NCBI RefSeq assembly: GCF_003752365.1
Contig: NZ_RJUO01000004.1
Coordinates: forward strand, 1 to 64,000
DNA length: 64,000 nucleotides
Direction: 5' to 3'
Origin: Frondihabitans sp. PhB188
Lineage (GTDB): Bacteria > Actinomycetota > Actinomycetes > Actinomycetales > Microbacteriaceae
The translations under genes and the position numbers were made by a program. The notes under the pieces are model-generated. The model was not told the origin of the DNA. It did not search any database and was given only the letters and a program-made list of their open reading frames with translations. This document shows positions 51,337 to 59,747 of the stretch, piece by piece (the first letter of the stretch is position 1; the number at the start of each line of letters is the position of its first letter).

Positions 51337-53166
51337 ATGAACAAGTACGTCTCGCGCGGACTCATCGGAGTCTGCTTCGTCGGAGGCCTCTGGGCCTGCG
51401 GCACGGTCGCCGCCAACGCGGCCACCACCACCGGTTCCGACGGCGTGGCCTCCGGCACCCAGGTGCTCGGCACAGTCACCGCCCCGGTCACCGCATCGGG
51501 CAACGCCCTCAGCATCGTCGGCCACTCGACCAGCACGCCTCCGGCCGCGACGGCTCCGGCCGCTCACACGGCACCGGTAGCACCCGCCGCATCGGCACCT
51601 GCCGCACCCGCCGCTTCGGCGCCCACCACGACCGGCGTCGGCGGCCTCCTCTCCGGCACCCAGGGCATCGTGTCGGTCGCCGTTCCCGTTCACGTCAGCG
51701 GAAACGCGGTGAGCGTCGCAGGGCATTCGACCAGCGCAGGATCCACGGCCACCGCCCCGGCACCCGCCGCCCCGGCCGCCTCGCCCTCGACCACCCCCGC
51801 CTCTGGCACGGCGCACTCCGGCAGCACCACCTCCGGTGCCGACTCGGTCGCCTCCGGCACGCAGGTCGCCCCCGACGTCGCCGCTCCGGTGACCGTCAGC
51901 GGCAACGCCATCTCCGTCCTCGGCGACTCGCACAGCGCGGGCTCGACCTCGGCGCCCACGACCGGCACTGCGCCGGCCGAGGGGACCGGCAGCACGACGA
52001 CCGGCGCTGACAGCGTCCTCGGGGGCACGCAGGCGCTCATCGGGCTGGACGTGCCGATCACGGTCGCCGGCAACAGCGTCTCCGTCCTCGGCGACTCGAG
52101 CAGCACCGGCTCGACCACCGGTACCGGCACCACGACCGGTACGACTCCCACCGCCGGCTCCGGCAGCACCACCACCGGTGACGACGGCATCGCCTCGGGC
52201 ACTCAGATCGCCCCCGACGTCACCGCCCCGGTGACGGTCGGCGGCAATGCCATCTCGGTCCTCGGCGACGCCACCACGGCCGGAACCACCACCGGCACCG
52301 GAACCGGCACGACGACGGGAACCGGCTCCTCGGCCGGTACCGGCTCGACCACCACCGGTGACGACAGTGTCGCCGGCGGGACGCAGATCGCCCCCGTGAT
52401 CACGGCCCCGGCGACCCTCGGCGGCAACGCCATCTCGGTCCTCGGCGACGCCACCACGACCGGAACCACCACCGGCACGGCTCCTGCCACCGGAACGAGC
52501 TCGACCGGCAACAGCACCACGGGTGACGACGGGATCCTCGGCGGCACCCAAGTGATCCCGGTCGTGACCGCACCGGTCACCGCGGGCGGAAACGCCGTCA
52601 GCGTCATCGGCGACACGACCAGCACCGGCACCACGACCGGCGCCACCGGTACGGGCTCGACCGGCGGAGCCGGCAACACGACCACCGGTGACGGCGGCAT
52701 CCTCGGCGGCACCCAGATCGTGCCGGTCATCACCGCCCCGATCGACCTCGGCGGCAACGCCGTCACCGTCATCGGCGGCTCCACCACCACGCCGACCACG
52801 GGAACCGACCCGTCCACGCCCGTCACCCCGGTGACGCCCACGGACCCCGCCACCCCGGGCACCCCGGTCACCCCGACGGCCCCGGCCACACCGGGCAACC
52901 CGACCACCCCGGGCGACACCGGCTCGACGACCACTCCCATTGTCGTCGCCTCGACCGCTGACGGTTCAGTCGCCAGCACCGGTACCGTGACGGCCGCCGC
53001 CCTCGGTGGCAGCACGGTCCTCGCCTCGGGCGTCACCCCGGCGGCAGCCGGATCGCTCGCCTACACGGGGAGCAACACCCTCCCTCTCGTGGGTGGCGCA
53101 CTCGCGCTGCTGCTCGCCGGTCTCGCGCTGGCGCTGGTCACCCGTCGCAAGGCGGCCCGCCTGTAA
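51337..53166 (+). CDS. Wall-anchored protein with eight chaplin-like repeats
   Basis: 609 residues. Signal peptide with RGLIGVCFVGGLWACGTVAA, cleaved near ANAAT. Eight units of about 36 residues share the pattern G..SV.SGTQ....V.APVTV.GNAISVLGDS and are joined by Thr/Gly/Ser- or Ala/Pro-rich linkers of varying length. The unit resembles the chaplin domain of Streptomyces (SGN...VPV...GN.V.VVG) but has no cysteines. A Pro/Thr-rich stalk (PVTPVTPTDPATPG) leads to LAYTGSN, a hydrophobic segment and RRKAARL, a class E-type sortase signal. It probably forms an amyloid-like or hydrophobic surface layer; this is inferred. Confidence 0.82.
   Translation: MNKYVSRGLIGVCFVGGLWACGTVAANAATTTGSDGVASGTQVLGTVTAPVTASGNALSIVGHSTSTPPAATAPAAHTAPVAPAASAPAAPAASAPTTTGVGGLLSGTQGIVSVAVPVHVSGNAVSVAGHSTSAGSTATAPAPAAPAASPSTTPASGTAHSGSTTSGADSVASGTQVAPDVAAPVTVSGNAISVLGDSHSAGSTSAPTTGTAPAEGTGSTTTGADSVLGGTQALIGLDVPITVAGNSVSVLGDSSSTGSTTGTGTTTGTTPTAGSGSTTTGDDGIASGTQIAPDVTAPVTVGGNAISVLGDATTAGTTTGTGTGTTTGTGSSAGTGSTTTGDDSVAGGTQIAPVITAPATLGGNAISVLGDATTTGTTTGTAPATGTSSTGNSTTGDDGILGGTQVIPVVTAPVTAGGNAVSVIGDTTSTGTTTGATGTGSTGGAGNTTTGDGGILGGTQIVPVITAPIDLGGNAVTVIGGSTTTPTTGTDPSTPVTPVTPTDPATPGTPVTPTAPATPGNPTTPGDTGSTTTPIVVASTADGSVASTGTVTAAALGGSTVLASGVTPAAAGSLAYTGSNTLPLVGGALALLLAGLALALVTRRKAARL
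51421..52782 (+). repeat. Degenerate tandem repeats encoding the chaplin-like units
   Basis: Eight coding repeats. The later units (five to eight) are most alike at DNA level, sharing blocks such as GGCAACGCCATCTCGGTCCT and ACCACCACCGG, which suggests recent expansion of the 3' half. Confidence 0.75.
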
Positions 53167-53173
53167 CACCACC

Positions 53174-53218
53174 GGGGCATGCGCCGTGGGCCGGATCAGG
53201 GCCCACGGCGCATGCCCC
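53174..53218 (+). terminator. Strong intrinsic terminator after the chaplin-like gene
   Basis: GGGGCATGCGCCGTGGGCC pairs with its exact complement across the loop GATCAG, starting seven bases after the stop codon. It isolates the chaplin-like gene from the downstream operon. Confidence 0.9.
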
Positions 53219-53285
53219 TGCCTGCGAGCGGCCGTCTCTGGTTCTCCCTCTTCCGTCTTCTCGGCATTTTCCCTAGACTCGATAC

Positions 53286-53305
53286 AGGTAATTTGTTTGT
53301 TACCT
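53286..53305. promoter_or_regulatory. Palindromic operator in an AT-rich promoter region
   Basis: AGGTAATTTGTTTGTTACCT has six-base arms AGGTAA and TTACCT with an eight-base centre, in an AT-rich island (about 53270-53320) that stands out from its surroundings. It lies 45 bases before the first hydrolase-like gene and probably controls that operon. Confidence 0.6.
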
Positions 53306-53350
53306 TTACTAATTCGATGCGCCAAGGCGACGAGACGAAGCAGGGTTGCT

Positions 53351-54709
53351 ATGAGCTCTCCCACATCCGACGACACGACAGCAGCCGCCGAGGCGCGCGC
53401 TGTGCCGGCCTTCTCCCTGAGCCGCCGAGGGCTTCTCGGAGGGGCAGCGGCGGGTGCCGCGTCTCTCGCGGTACTCGCCTCGGCCCGGCCCGCGTCGGCC
53501 GCGCCGCTCCTGTCCGCCACGAAGGATCCGAGAGCAGAAAGGGCGAGACCGGCGAGCGCCCTCTCCTCGCAGCAGAATGCCTTCCTGTTCCTCGACGCGC
53601 GGTTAGACGAGTACGGCGGCGGAACACAGCTCCGCCTCCCCCGCAGCTACGCCGGGGGGTTCTTCACCACGCCCACCTTCGACTTCGTGTCGTCGTTCGC
53701 GTACGACGATGCGCTGGTCATCCTGGCCTACCTCGCTCGGGGCCTTCGCCGCGACGTCACGCGCGCAACGCTCCTCGGCGATGCCCTCCTGTACCTGCAG
53801 GCGAACGACCCTCTGGCCGACGGTCGCACCCGGGCGTCCTACCAGCCCGACAACTTCCCGGTCGCGTCACCTCCGCGCCCGCTCGACATCGGGTCGCCGG
53901 CCGCGTTCACCGGAAATCAGGCGTGGGTCGGCATGGCGTTCGCTCACCTCTACAAGGCCACCCGGTCTCGACGATTCCTCGCCGGTGCCCTTCGTCTCGG
54001 CCAGTGGATTCGAGAGAACGCCCTCGACGTCACCCGCGCGCCCTTCGGCTTCACCGGGGGTCGAGACGCCGACGACAACCCGTTGACCTTCAAAGCCACC
54101 GAGCACAACATCGACGTCGCCGCCTTCTTCACCCAGCTCGCGCAGTTGACCGGTGACCGCACCTGGGGCAAGGACGCCCGCGTGGCCCTGTCGTTCATCG
54201 CGGCAATGCAAGACGGCACCGACTCCCACCTGTGGACGGGCACCAACCCCGACGGGGTCACGACGAACTACTACCCCATTCCCGAAGACGTCCAGAGCTG
54301 GGCGTACCTGGCGACCCGAGACCGCCGCTACGCGCCCTCCCTCACCTGGGTGACCGACAATCTCACGGCGACAGACGGGCCCTACACCGGCCCGTCTTTC
54401 AGCAACACCGACACGAGCAAGGTGTGGTTCGAGGGCACAGGCCAGCTCGCTCTGGCCCTTCGCACACGGAACGCCCCCGGTGACGCGGCCCGAGTGCACC
54501 AGCTCCTGAAGACGCTTCGCACCGCTCAACGGGAGCAGCCCAACGGAGACGGGAGAGGCATCGTCGCCGCCTCCAGCGACGGCCTCGACACCGGGTTCGG
54601 CGACCTGTACTACTCGAGCCTGCACACCGGCGCAACCGCTTGGTATCTCCTCGCCCTCACGGGCTCCAACCCGTTCCGGTTCAGCCGATGGAACGGACTG
54701 GCCCGATGA
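53351..54709 (+). CDS. Tat-exported alpha/alpha-toroid (six-hairpin) hydrolase-like protein, copy 1
   Basis: 452 residues. Twin-arginine signal SRRGLLGGAAAGAASLAVLA, cleaved near ASAAP. The body has repeated helix pairs, with LPRSYAGGFF, FVSSFAYDDALVILAYLARG, SYQPDNF, NQAWVGMAFAHLYKAT, FKATEHNIDVAAFFTQLAQL and EDVQSWAYLA (conserved acidic residues in YDD, EHNID and EDVQ). This resembles six-hairpin glycosidase-like folds; the substrate cannot be told. The next gene is a close paralogue that overlaps it by ATGA. Confidence 0.8.
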   Translation: MSSPTSDDTTAAAEARAVPAFSLSRRGLLGGAAAGAASLAVLASARPASAAPLLSATKDPRAERARPASALSSQQNAFLFLDARLDEYGGGTQLRLPRSYAGGFFTTPTFDFVSSFAYDDALVILAYLARGLRRDVTRATLLGDALLYLQANDPLADGRTRASYQPDNFPVASPPRPLDIGSPAAFTGNQAWVGMAFAHLYKATRSRRFLAGALRLGQWIRENALDVTRAPFGFTGGRDADDNPLTFKATEHNIDVAAFFTQLAQLTGDRTWGKDARVALSFIAAMQDGTDSHLWTGTNPDGVTTNYYPIPEDVQSWAYLATRDRRYAPSLTWVTDNLTATDGPYTGPSFSNTDTSKVWFEGTGQLALALRTRNAPGDAARVHQLLKTLRTAQREQPNGDGRGIVAASSDGLDTGFGDLYYSSLHTGATAWYLLALTGSNPFRFSRWNGLAR

Positions 54710-55947
54710 GCTACGCCGACGGCCTCTCCCGCCGGGGCTTTCTCATGGGATCAGCGACCCTTGCCGGGGCGGCGCTGACGACCTCCCTGCTGCACGCGTC
54801 TCCCGCTCATGCGGCCGCAGCCGCAGCGCCGTCGGCGACGTCGATCGCCAACGGATACGCCTTCCTGCAGAGCAGGTTCAACCAGTACGGTTCCGGCTCG
54901 ACTCTGCGCGTGCCGCAGAGCTACACGGGCGGCATCGAAGGCGCGAACGGGTTCGTCTCGAGCTTCGCGTACGACGACGCGATCGTGATCCTGGCATGGC
55001 TCGCCAGCGGCACCGCGGCGAACATCCAGCTGGCGACGGTCCTCGGCGACAGCCTCCTCTACGCGCAAGACCACGACCCTCTCGGCGACGGGCGAACTCG
55101 CGCCTCGTACCAGCCGAACCCGTTCATCACCTCGTCCGGCGCTCCCTACATCGGCTCGGCCGCAGCGAACACCGGCAACCAGGCCTGGGTGGGGATCGCC
55201 TTGGCCCGGCTGTCGAAGGTCACGGGGCAGACGCGGTTCCTGCAGGGTGCCCTGACACTCGGCAACTGGATTCAGACCCACACCTGGGACGCCGCCAAGT
55301 CACCCAACGGCTACACCGGCGGCCGCGACGCCAGCAACACCGCATTGACCTACAAGGCCACCGAGCACAACATCGACATCGGCGCGTTCTTCACCATGCT
55401 CGCGACCCTCACCGGCGCCGCCGTCTGGACCACCCGCGCCACCGCCGCCTTCGCCTTCGTCGCCGCGATGAAAGACACTGCGACCGGACACCTGTGGACG
55501 GGCACCAACACCGACGGCACCAGCATCAACCGCACCCCGATACCCGGAGACATCCAGAACTGGGCCTACCTCGCCACGGCGAGCTCGAACTACTCCCCCG
55601 CAGTCACCTGGGTCAACAACACCCTCACCACTACCGACGCCGGCCTCACCGGAAGCAGCTACAGCGACGCCGACACGACCAAGGTATGGCTCGAAGGCAC
55701 GGCGCACCTGGCTCTCGCCGTGCGAGCCCGGGGAGCCACCGGCGACCCCGCTCTCTACAGCAAGCTCATGACTACGATCCAGACTGCCCAAGCCACCGCT
55801 CCCACGGGCGACGGCCTCGGAATCGTCGCCGCCTCGAGCAACGGCCTCATCACGGGGTTCGGTGACACCTACAACGCGACCCTGCACCTCGGGGCCACCG
55901 CCTGGTATCTCCTGGCCGCCCAGGGCGCTAACCCGCTCCGCCTCTGA
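54706..55947 (+). CDS. Tat-exported alpha/alpha-toroid hydrolase-like protein, copy 2
   Basis: 413 residues. Tat signal SRRGFLMGSATLAGAALTTS, cleaved near AHAAA. Every landmark of copy 1 is repeated: VSSFAYDDAIVILAWLASG, LGDGRTRASYQPNPF, NQAWVGIALARLSKVTG, TYKATEHNIDIGAFFTMLAT, GDIQNWAYLAT and TKVWLEGTAHLALAVRA. The pair arose by tandem duplication and is translated together; the proteins probably act on related polymers. An in-frame ATG six codons upstream is an alternative start. Confidence 0.8.
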   Translation: MSYADGLSRRGFLMGSATLAGAALTTSLLHASPAHAAAAAAPSATSIANGYAFLQSRFNQYGSGSTLRVPQSYTGGIEGANGFVSSFAYDDAIVILAWLASGTAANIQLATVLGDSLLYAQDHDPLGDGRTRASYQPNPFITSSGAPYIGSAAANTGNQAWVGIALARLSKVTGQTRFLQGALTLGNWIQTHTWDAAKSPNGYTGGRDASNTALTYKATEHNIDIGAFFTMLATLTGAAVWTTRATAAFAFVAAMKDTATGHLWTGTNTDGTSINRTPIPGDIQNWAYLATASSNYSPAVTWVNNTLTTTDAGLTGSSYSDADTTKVWLEGTAHLALAVRARGATGDPALYSKLMTTIQTAQATAPTGDGLGIVAASSNGLITGFGDTYNATLHLGATAWYLLAAQGANPLRL

Positions 55948-56061
55948 CACCCCGATGGAGCGCAGGATCCCGGCGCCTCGTCCGCACGCACCACCCTTCG
56001 GCGCCCCCCTCACTGGCGTCGGCAGCACCACCTCACGACTGAGTAGCCTGCCCATCGATGG

Positions 56062-56502
56062 TCATCGAGCGGCTCTCCGCCAAGCGACGATCATGCCGGG
56101 CAGCCTGGTCAGCACGACGACTCCCGCCGCGAAGCAGAAGGTGACGACGTAGGGGCTCGGCGACGGGGCCCTCATGGTCGCGGCAATGGAGGGTTCCAGC
56201 GCCACGAGGGGCACGTACACAAGCGCACTGATCAACCCCCGAAGCCACGAGAGGCTCTGGGCACAGAAGATCGCGTCGACAGCCCAGAACCCCAGGAAGA
56301 CGATCAGCCACCCCACGACGATCGCCAGGATGAGTCCACCGCCGACAGTCGAATGGCTGATCAGGTAGGCCGCGAGGGCGACGGGCCAGAGCCCGAGAAT
56401 GCCCAGAGCGCCCGCGATGAGAGCCTGCGGCAGGGCGGAGAGTGCGCTTCTCCGGAACGGTGTCCGTTGGGAATCGACGGACGGCTCCGGGGACGAGCTC
56501 AC
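56062..56502 (-). CDS. Four-helix membrane protein, unknown function
   Basis: 146 residues with four hydrophobic segments (for example GLILAIVVGWLIVFLGFWAV). GTG start overlaps the stop of the Tdi1-domain gene upstream (GTGA), so the two are coupled. No family recognised. Confidence 0.65.
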   Translation of the reverse strand: MSSSPEPSVDSQRTPFRRSALSALPQALIAGALGILGLWPVALAAYLISHSTVGGGLILAIVVGWLIVFLGFWAVDAIFCAQSLSWLRGLISALVYVPLVALEPSIAATMRAPSPSPYVVTFCFAAGVVVLTRLPGMIVAWRRAAR

Positions 56503-57065
56503 GAGAGGGGACCCATCATGTGCGTGATGATCATCAGGTGCTCGCGAGTCTTCACCCGGTCCAGGTGCTGCACGTCTTTCGGGCCCCCGAGGGCCAGCAG
56601 CGGAACGTGGCCGAAGATCGTGTCGGCGTCGACGGGGGCGAGTTTCGCCACGGCGTCACGGTACAGAGGCTGATCCAACCTCGTATCGAGAAACGTCTCA
56701 TCAGCGAGCCAGCGCGGAAGAAGGGAGAACTTGCTCGAGACGAGCTCGTGGGTTCCCTGGCGAAAGTTCAGGAGGCCGAACGACTGCTCGGCGGTGTCCC
56801 AGATGATGACGTCACCGAATGCACTCTGGAAGATCGGCACCGCAGTCGCGATCCCTGTGTAGGAGGACGAGATCACGACCGAGCAGTCATAGGGGTCGAC
56901 GACCCTGATCAGCCCGTCAGCGAGGGTTCCGGTTCCTGCCTGCCAGAGAGCGACAACCTCCGGCGGCACCCGTGAGGAGAATCCCTCGATGACCGCCTTG
57001 GGCACACTACCCGTCTTCACGAATCCCTCGAACGGGGAATCGACCTGCTTCTTGCGACCGAACAC
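56499..57065 (-). CDS. GAD-like/DUF1851 (Tdi1 C-terminal type) protein
   Basis: 188 residues. PEVVALWQAGTGTLADGLIR near residue 35 and the acidic stretch WDTAEQSFGLLNFRQGTHEL match proteins with GAD-like and DUF1851 domains. The ending FGHVPLLALGGPKDVQHL resembles T6SS immunity protein Tdi1 C-termini. In actinobacteria such genes are usually stand-alone and no toxin gene is adjacent. It is coupled to a four-helix membrane protein. Confidence 0.75.
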   Translation of the reverse strand: MFGRKKQVDSPFEGFVKTGSVPKAVIEGFSSRVPPEVVALWQAGTGTLADGLIRVVDPYDCSVVISSSYTGIATAVPIFQSAFGDVIIWDTAEQSFGLLNFRQGTHELVSSKFSLLPRWLADETFLDTRLDQPLYRDAVAKLAPVDADTIFGHVPLLALGGPKDVQHLDRVKTREHLMIITHMMGPLS

Positions 57066-57324
57066 ATGTCCTCCTTCTCATATCAGAGGGGCACGTGTTG
57101 GTCCCCCCGGGGATGGAACGAGGCCGCTGACTCACTAGCGCCGCTGAGACCGTGACCCCCACCCCAAGAGCCACACTGCAGTCTGCTTACCAGCTTGTCC
57201 GGTTTCCTGACTATGTCAAAGTTGTCCGGCCCCGCCCGAAAGAACTAAGTTGACGCCGACTGACGTCGCTTGTCTGTGCCCACAACCGAGAGGCCTTCTG
57301 TGCGTAAGAGCTGGGAGGGTTAGC
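57066..57324. other. Junction region with fragmentary IS ends
   Basis: No gene is credible here. TTGTCCGG occurs twice, about 24 bases apart (near 57197 and 57221), on either side of TTTCCTGACTATGTCAAAG, like the multiple terminal repeats of some IS families. GC content begins to fall. This is the left boundary of the acquired region. Confidence 0.4.
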
Positions 57325-57483
57325 GTCGTCTACGACGTCAGCGGTCTTGAGCCAGCGTTACAGGCACGACTCCGAGATCCCGATGTCTCTCGCGATTGGG
57401 CTGATCGGGGATTCGCCCCGCCGAGCGACTGCGACGACGTCGCGACGGAACTCCAATGGGAATGCTTTGGGCACGTTGACCAT
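57325..57483 (-). pseudogene. 5' fragment of an IS3-family orfA (older element, copy 1)
   Basis: Minus strand from ATG at 57483 reads MVNVPKAFPLEFRRDVVAVA, then RRGESPISPIARDIGISESCL, an in-frame TAA, and RWLKTADVVDD. This is the HTH of an IS3-type orfA, interrupted by a stop and truncated. The same leader and start occur at 63606-63787. Confidence 0.75.
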
Positions 57484-57585
57484 CCTTCCGTGAGAAGCGA
57501 AATCCTCACAGCGCAGGTGACGTGCCCCACGGATTGGTTACCCGCAATGGTCTGAGAATCGGGCTTGTCCTGAGAGGCTTCACGC

Positions 57586-57882
57586 ATGCCGAGACCCTTC
57601 CCTGTCGAGTTCCGGAGGAGAGCCGTCGCGCTCGTCCGGGCCGGCAAACCGATCACTACCGCTGCTGTCGAGTTGGGCGTGAGCGCGGCCGCCATCCATA
57701 ACTGGGTCAGGCAAGACCAGATCGACCGGGGCGAGCGTCCCGGGATTACCACGCCGGAGAGCATCGAGTTGGCGAAAGCGAGGAAACGGATCCGGCAGCT
57801 CGAGGAGGAAGTCGCGATCCTCAAGAAAGCCTCGAAGCTGTTCGGAGAGGACCGGCCGCACCCAAAAGAGTTCACCCGGTGA
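57586..57882 (+). CDS. IS3-family transposase OrfA
   Basis: 98 residues: HTH EFRRRAVALVRAGKPITTAA and SAAAIHNWVRQDQ, followed by a leucine-zipper-like coil (KARKRIRQLEEEVAILKKAS). The stop overlaps the orfB GTG start (GTGA), and orfB lies in the -1 frame. CCAAAAG shortly before the stop is a possible slippage site for an OrfAB fusion. Confidence 0.92.
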   Translation: MPRPFPVEFRRRAVALVRAGKPITTAAVELGVSAAAIHNWVRQDQIDRGERPGITTPESIELAKARKRIRQLEEEVAILKKASKLFGEDRPHPKEFTR

Positions 57883-58739
57883 TCGACGCCCTCGTGGCTG
57901 ACGGTCATCGGGCGAAGCTCTGCTGCCGGCTCCTCCAAGTCAGCAGCCCCGGTTATTACAAGTACAGAGCCCGTCCGATCTCGGCGACACAGATGCGCCG
58001 CCAATGGCTCACCGGGCTGATCCGAGAAGTCCACACGGCCTCACGGCAGACCTATGGGTCCCGCCGCGTCCACGCCGAACTCACTCTTGGCATGGGCGTC
58101 AGAGTCAGCGAGCGGCTCGTGGCGTTGCTCATGTCGCAGGCGAACATCGTTGGATTGCCGGGCCCAGCGAAGGTCAAACGGCTCCACGGCGTCGCCACCG
58201 CTGATGATCTCGTGCACCGCAAGTTCCATCGGCTGGCGCCGAACGAACTCTGGGTCACGGACATCACGGAGCATCCGACGCGAGAAGGGAAGGTCTACTG
58301 CTGCGCCGTGATGGACACGTTCTCGCGGAAGATCGTCGGCTGGTCGATCGACTCCGCCCAAGACACGCACCTCGTGGTCAATGCCCTCGACATGGCCATC
58401 AAGGCCCGCAAACCCGGTGCCGGCGGGATCGTTCACGCCGACCATGGCACGCAGTTCACCTCGTGGGCGTTCACGAACAAGATCAGGGCCGCGGGGCTGA
58501 TGCCCTCGTTCGGCACGATCGGCGACTGCTACGACAACTCGATGATGGAGTCCTTCTGGTCGAGCATGCAGATCGAGCTGCTGAACCGGAAGAAGTGGCG
58601 CACCCGGGTGGACCTTGCGAACGCCATGTTCGAGTACATCGAGATCTTCTACAACCGCCAGAGACGCCACTCGAAACTCGGATACATCACGCCGATCGAG
58701 CACGAGCTACGCTTCGACAAAACCTTTATCACCGCCTGA
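57879..58739 (+). CDS. IS3-family transposase OrfB (DDE integrase core)
   Basis: 286 residues. Helical N-terminal part with RQTYGSRRVHAELTLG, then the rve core: first Asp in ELWVTDITEHPT, second in GIVHADHGTQFTS, Glu in SMMESFWSSMQIELL, followed by YNRQRRHSKLGYITP. No interruption, so likely functional when fused to or working with OrfA. Confidence 0.93.
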   Translation: MIDALVADGHRAKLCCRLLQVSSPGYYKYRARPISATQMRRQWLTGLIREVHTASRQTYGSRRVHAELTLGMGVRVSERLVALLMSQANIVGLPGPAKVKRLHGVATADDLVHRKFHRLAPNELWVTDITEHPTREGKVYCCAVMDTFSRKIVGWSIDSAQDTHLVVNALDMAIKARKPGAGGIVHADHGTQFTSWAFTNKIRAAGLMPSFGTIGDCYDNSMMESFWSSMQIELLNRKKWRTRVDLANAMFEYIEIFYNRQRRHSKLGYITPIEHELRFDKTFITA

Positions 58740-58807
58740 TCTTCAGACCGGCTCGGGTAACCAAGCCATAGGGCACGTCAAGGGTCAACCAAACCGACAG
58801 CAGTCCC

Positions 58808-59345
58808 GACTTCACGTATGTGCCCGTCTGGTCAGGGTTCGTCTACGTCGCGTTTGCGATTGACCTCTACTCGAGAGCGATCGTCGGGTGGGAGGCGTCG
58901 ACGGTGAAAGACACCGCGTTCGTCGAAGCTTGCTTGAAGATGGCGCTGTGGCGGCGCGACCAACCGCAACGTCGAGCCCGGAATGATCCATCACAGCGAC
59001 GCGGGCAGCCAATACACGTCCATCCGCTTCACCGAGACCGTCGCCCTCGAAGGCCTCGTCGCGTCGATCGGATCGGTCGGTGATGCCTATGACAATGCCG
59101 CGGCCAAGACCGTGATGGGGCTGTTTAAGAACGAGGCCATCCGCACCGGCTCCTTGTTCCGCGTCGGCCCGATTAAGACCCTGGCCTACGTCGAGTAGAT
59201 CACGTTCAACTGGGTCACCTGGTACAACAACGAACGCCTGCACTCGTACCTCGGGAACGCCACGCCCGAGGAATACGAGGCCAGCTCCTGCGCTGGCCGA
59301 ACCGGCCCGTCAGCCGACGACGCCGCCGACAAACCGGCGGCATAA
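58808..59345 (+). pseudogene. 3' part of an IS3-family orfB, frameshifted and with an in-frame stop
   Basis: Frame 1 reads DFTYVPVWSGFVYVAFAIDL and IVGWEASTVKDTAFVEA. It then shifts by one base near 58963 to a frame reading GMIHHSDAGSQYTSIRF and GDAYDNAAAKTVMGLFKNEA. A TAG at 59197 replaces an expected Trp before ITFNWVTWYNNERLHSYLG. The 5' half, with the first helical part, is missing. It abuts the end of another IS fragment (CAGTCCC at 58801-58807). Confidence 0.85.
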
Positions 59346-59408
59346 AAACCGGGACGGTTCATCATGACGTGGAGCTACCCGGGACAATGCTTGCGTGACA
59401 ATGGACGC

Positions 59409-59564
59409 ATGACGGCCCAAGACGACAATCCAGCGGGTAACCAAGGAGATACCGTCCACACTCCGGCTAATCCGGACGGCAAGGAGACGATCGCAGAGAT
59501 CGCCATGAGCGTGGCTGCGAAGAGCCATGATCTCAACGCTCGACTGAGACAGGGCGACGAGTAA
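59409..59564 (+). CDS. Short hydrophilic ORF, doubtful
   Basis: 51 residues from ATG 59409 (MTAQDDNPAGNQGDTVHTPA), ending LNARLRQGDE. No good ribosome-binding site and no recognisable family. The gap 59346-59747 holds nothing else I can identify. Confidence 0.3.
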   Translation: MTAQDDNPAGNQGDTVHTPANPDGKETIAEIAMSVAAKSHDLNARLRQGDE

Positions 59565-59747
59565 ACATCTGCCTCCACCCGGCCATACTTCCCTGATCGG
59601 CAGGGGATGCGGAGTCCGAGCGGCCGCAGAGGTCCTCCAAATGCCAGCATGCGCGATCCTGGATCTGTGGCGTGGACCCCATTGAGTCTGGTGGGGCTTC
59701 GCGCGCTTCGGCATTAGAGATACAGGCCCTGATAGCCCGGCATGTCC

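Larger units (their letters stand above)
57518..58780 (+). mobile_element. Intact IS3-family insertion sequence (1263 bp)
   Basis: Imperfect terminal inverted repeats of about 39 bp start TGACGTGCCC at both ends and share TTGGTTACCCG and GGTCTGA. The target duplication is AGG (57515-57517 and 58781-58783). It carries overlapping orfA and orfB with an intact DDE triad, so it may still be active. It is inserted in the leader of an older IS: joining the flanks rebuilds a sequence colinear with 63729-63787. Confidence 0.88.

Noticed and set aside
51421-52782. Tandem repeats considered as a CRISPR array
   Set aside because: Repeats are in frame, degenerate, about 100 bp or longer with variable coding linkers, and no cas genes are present.
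56499-57065. Idea that a type VI secretion locus is present because of the Tdi1-type domain
   Set aside because: No T6SS structural gene is in the window, and Gram-positive actinobacteria do not encode the apparatus.
57250-57555. 101-codon plus-strand ORF near the IS
   Set aside because: Antisense to the orfA remnant (57325-57483), which explains the open frame.
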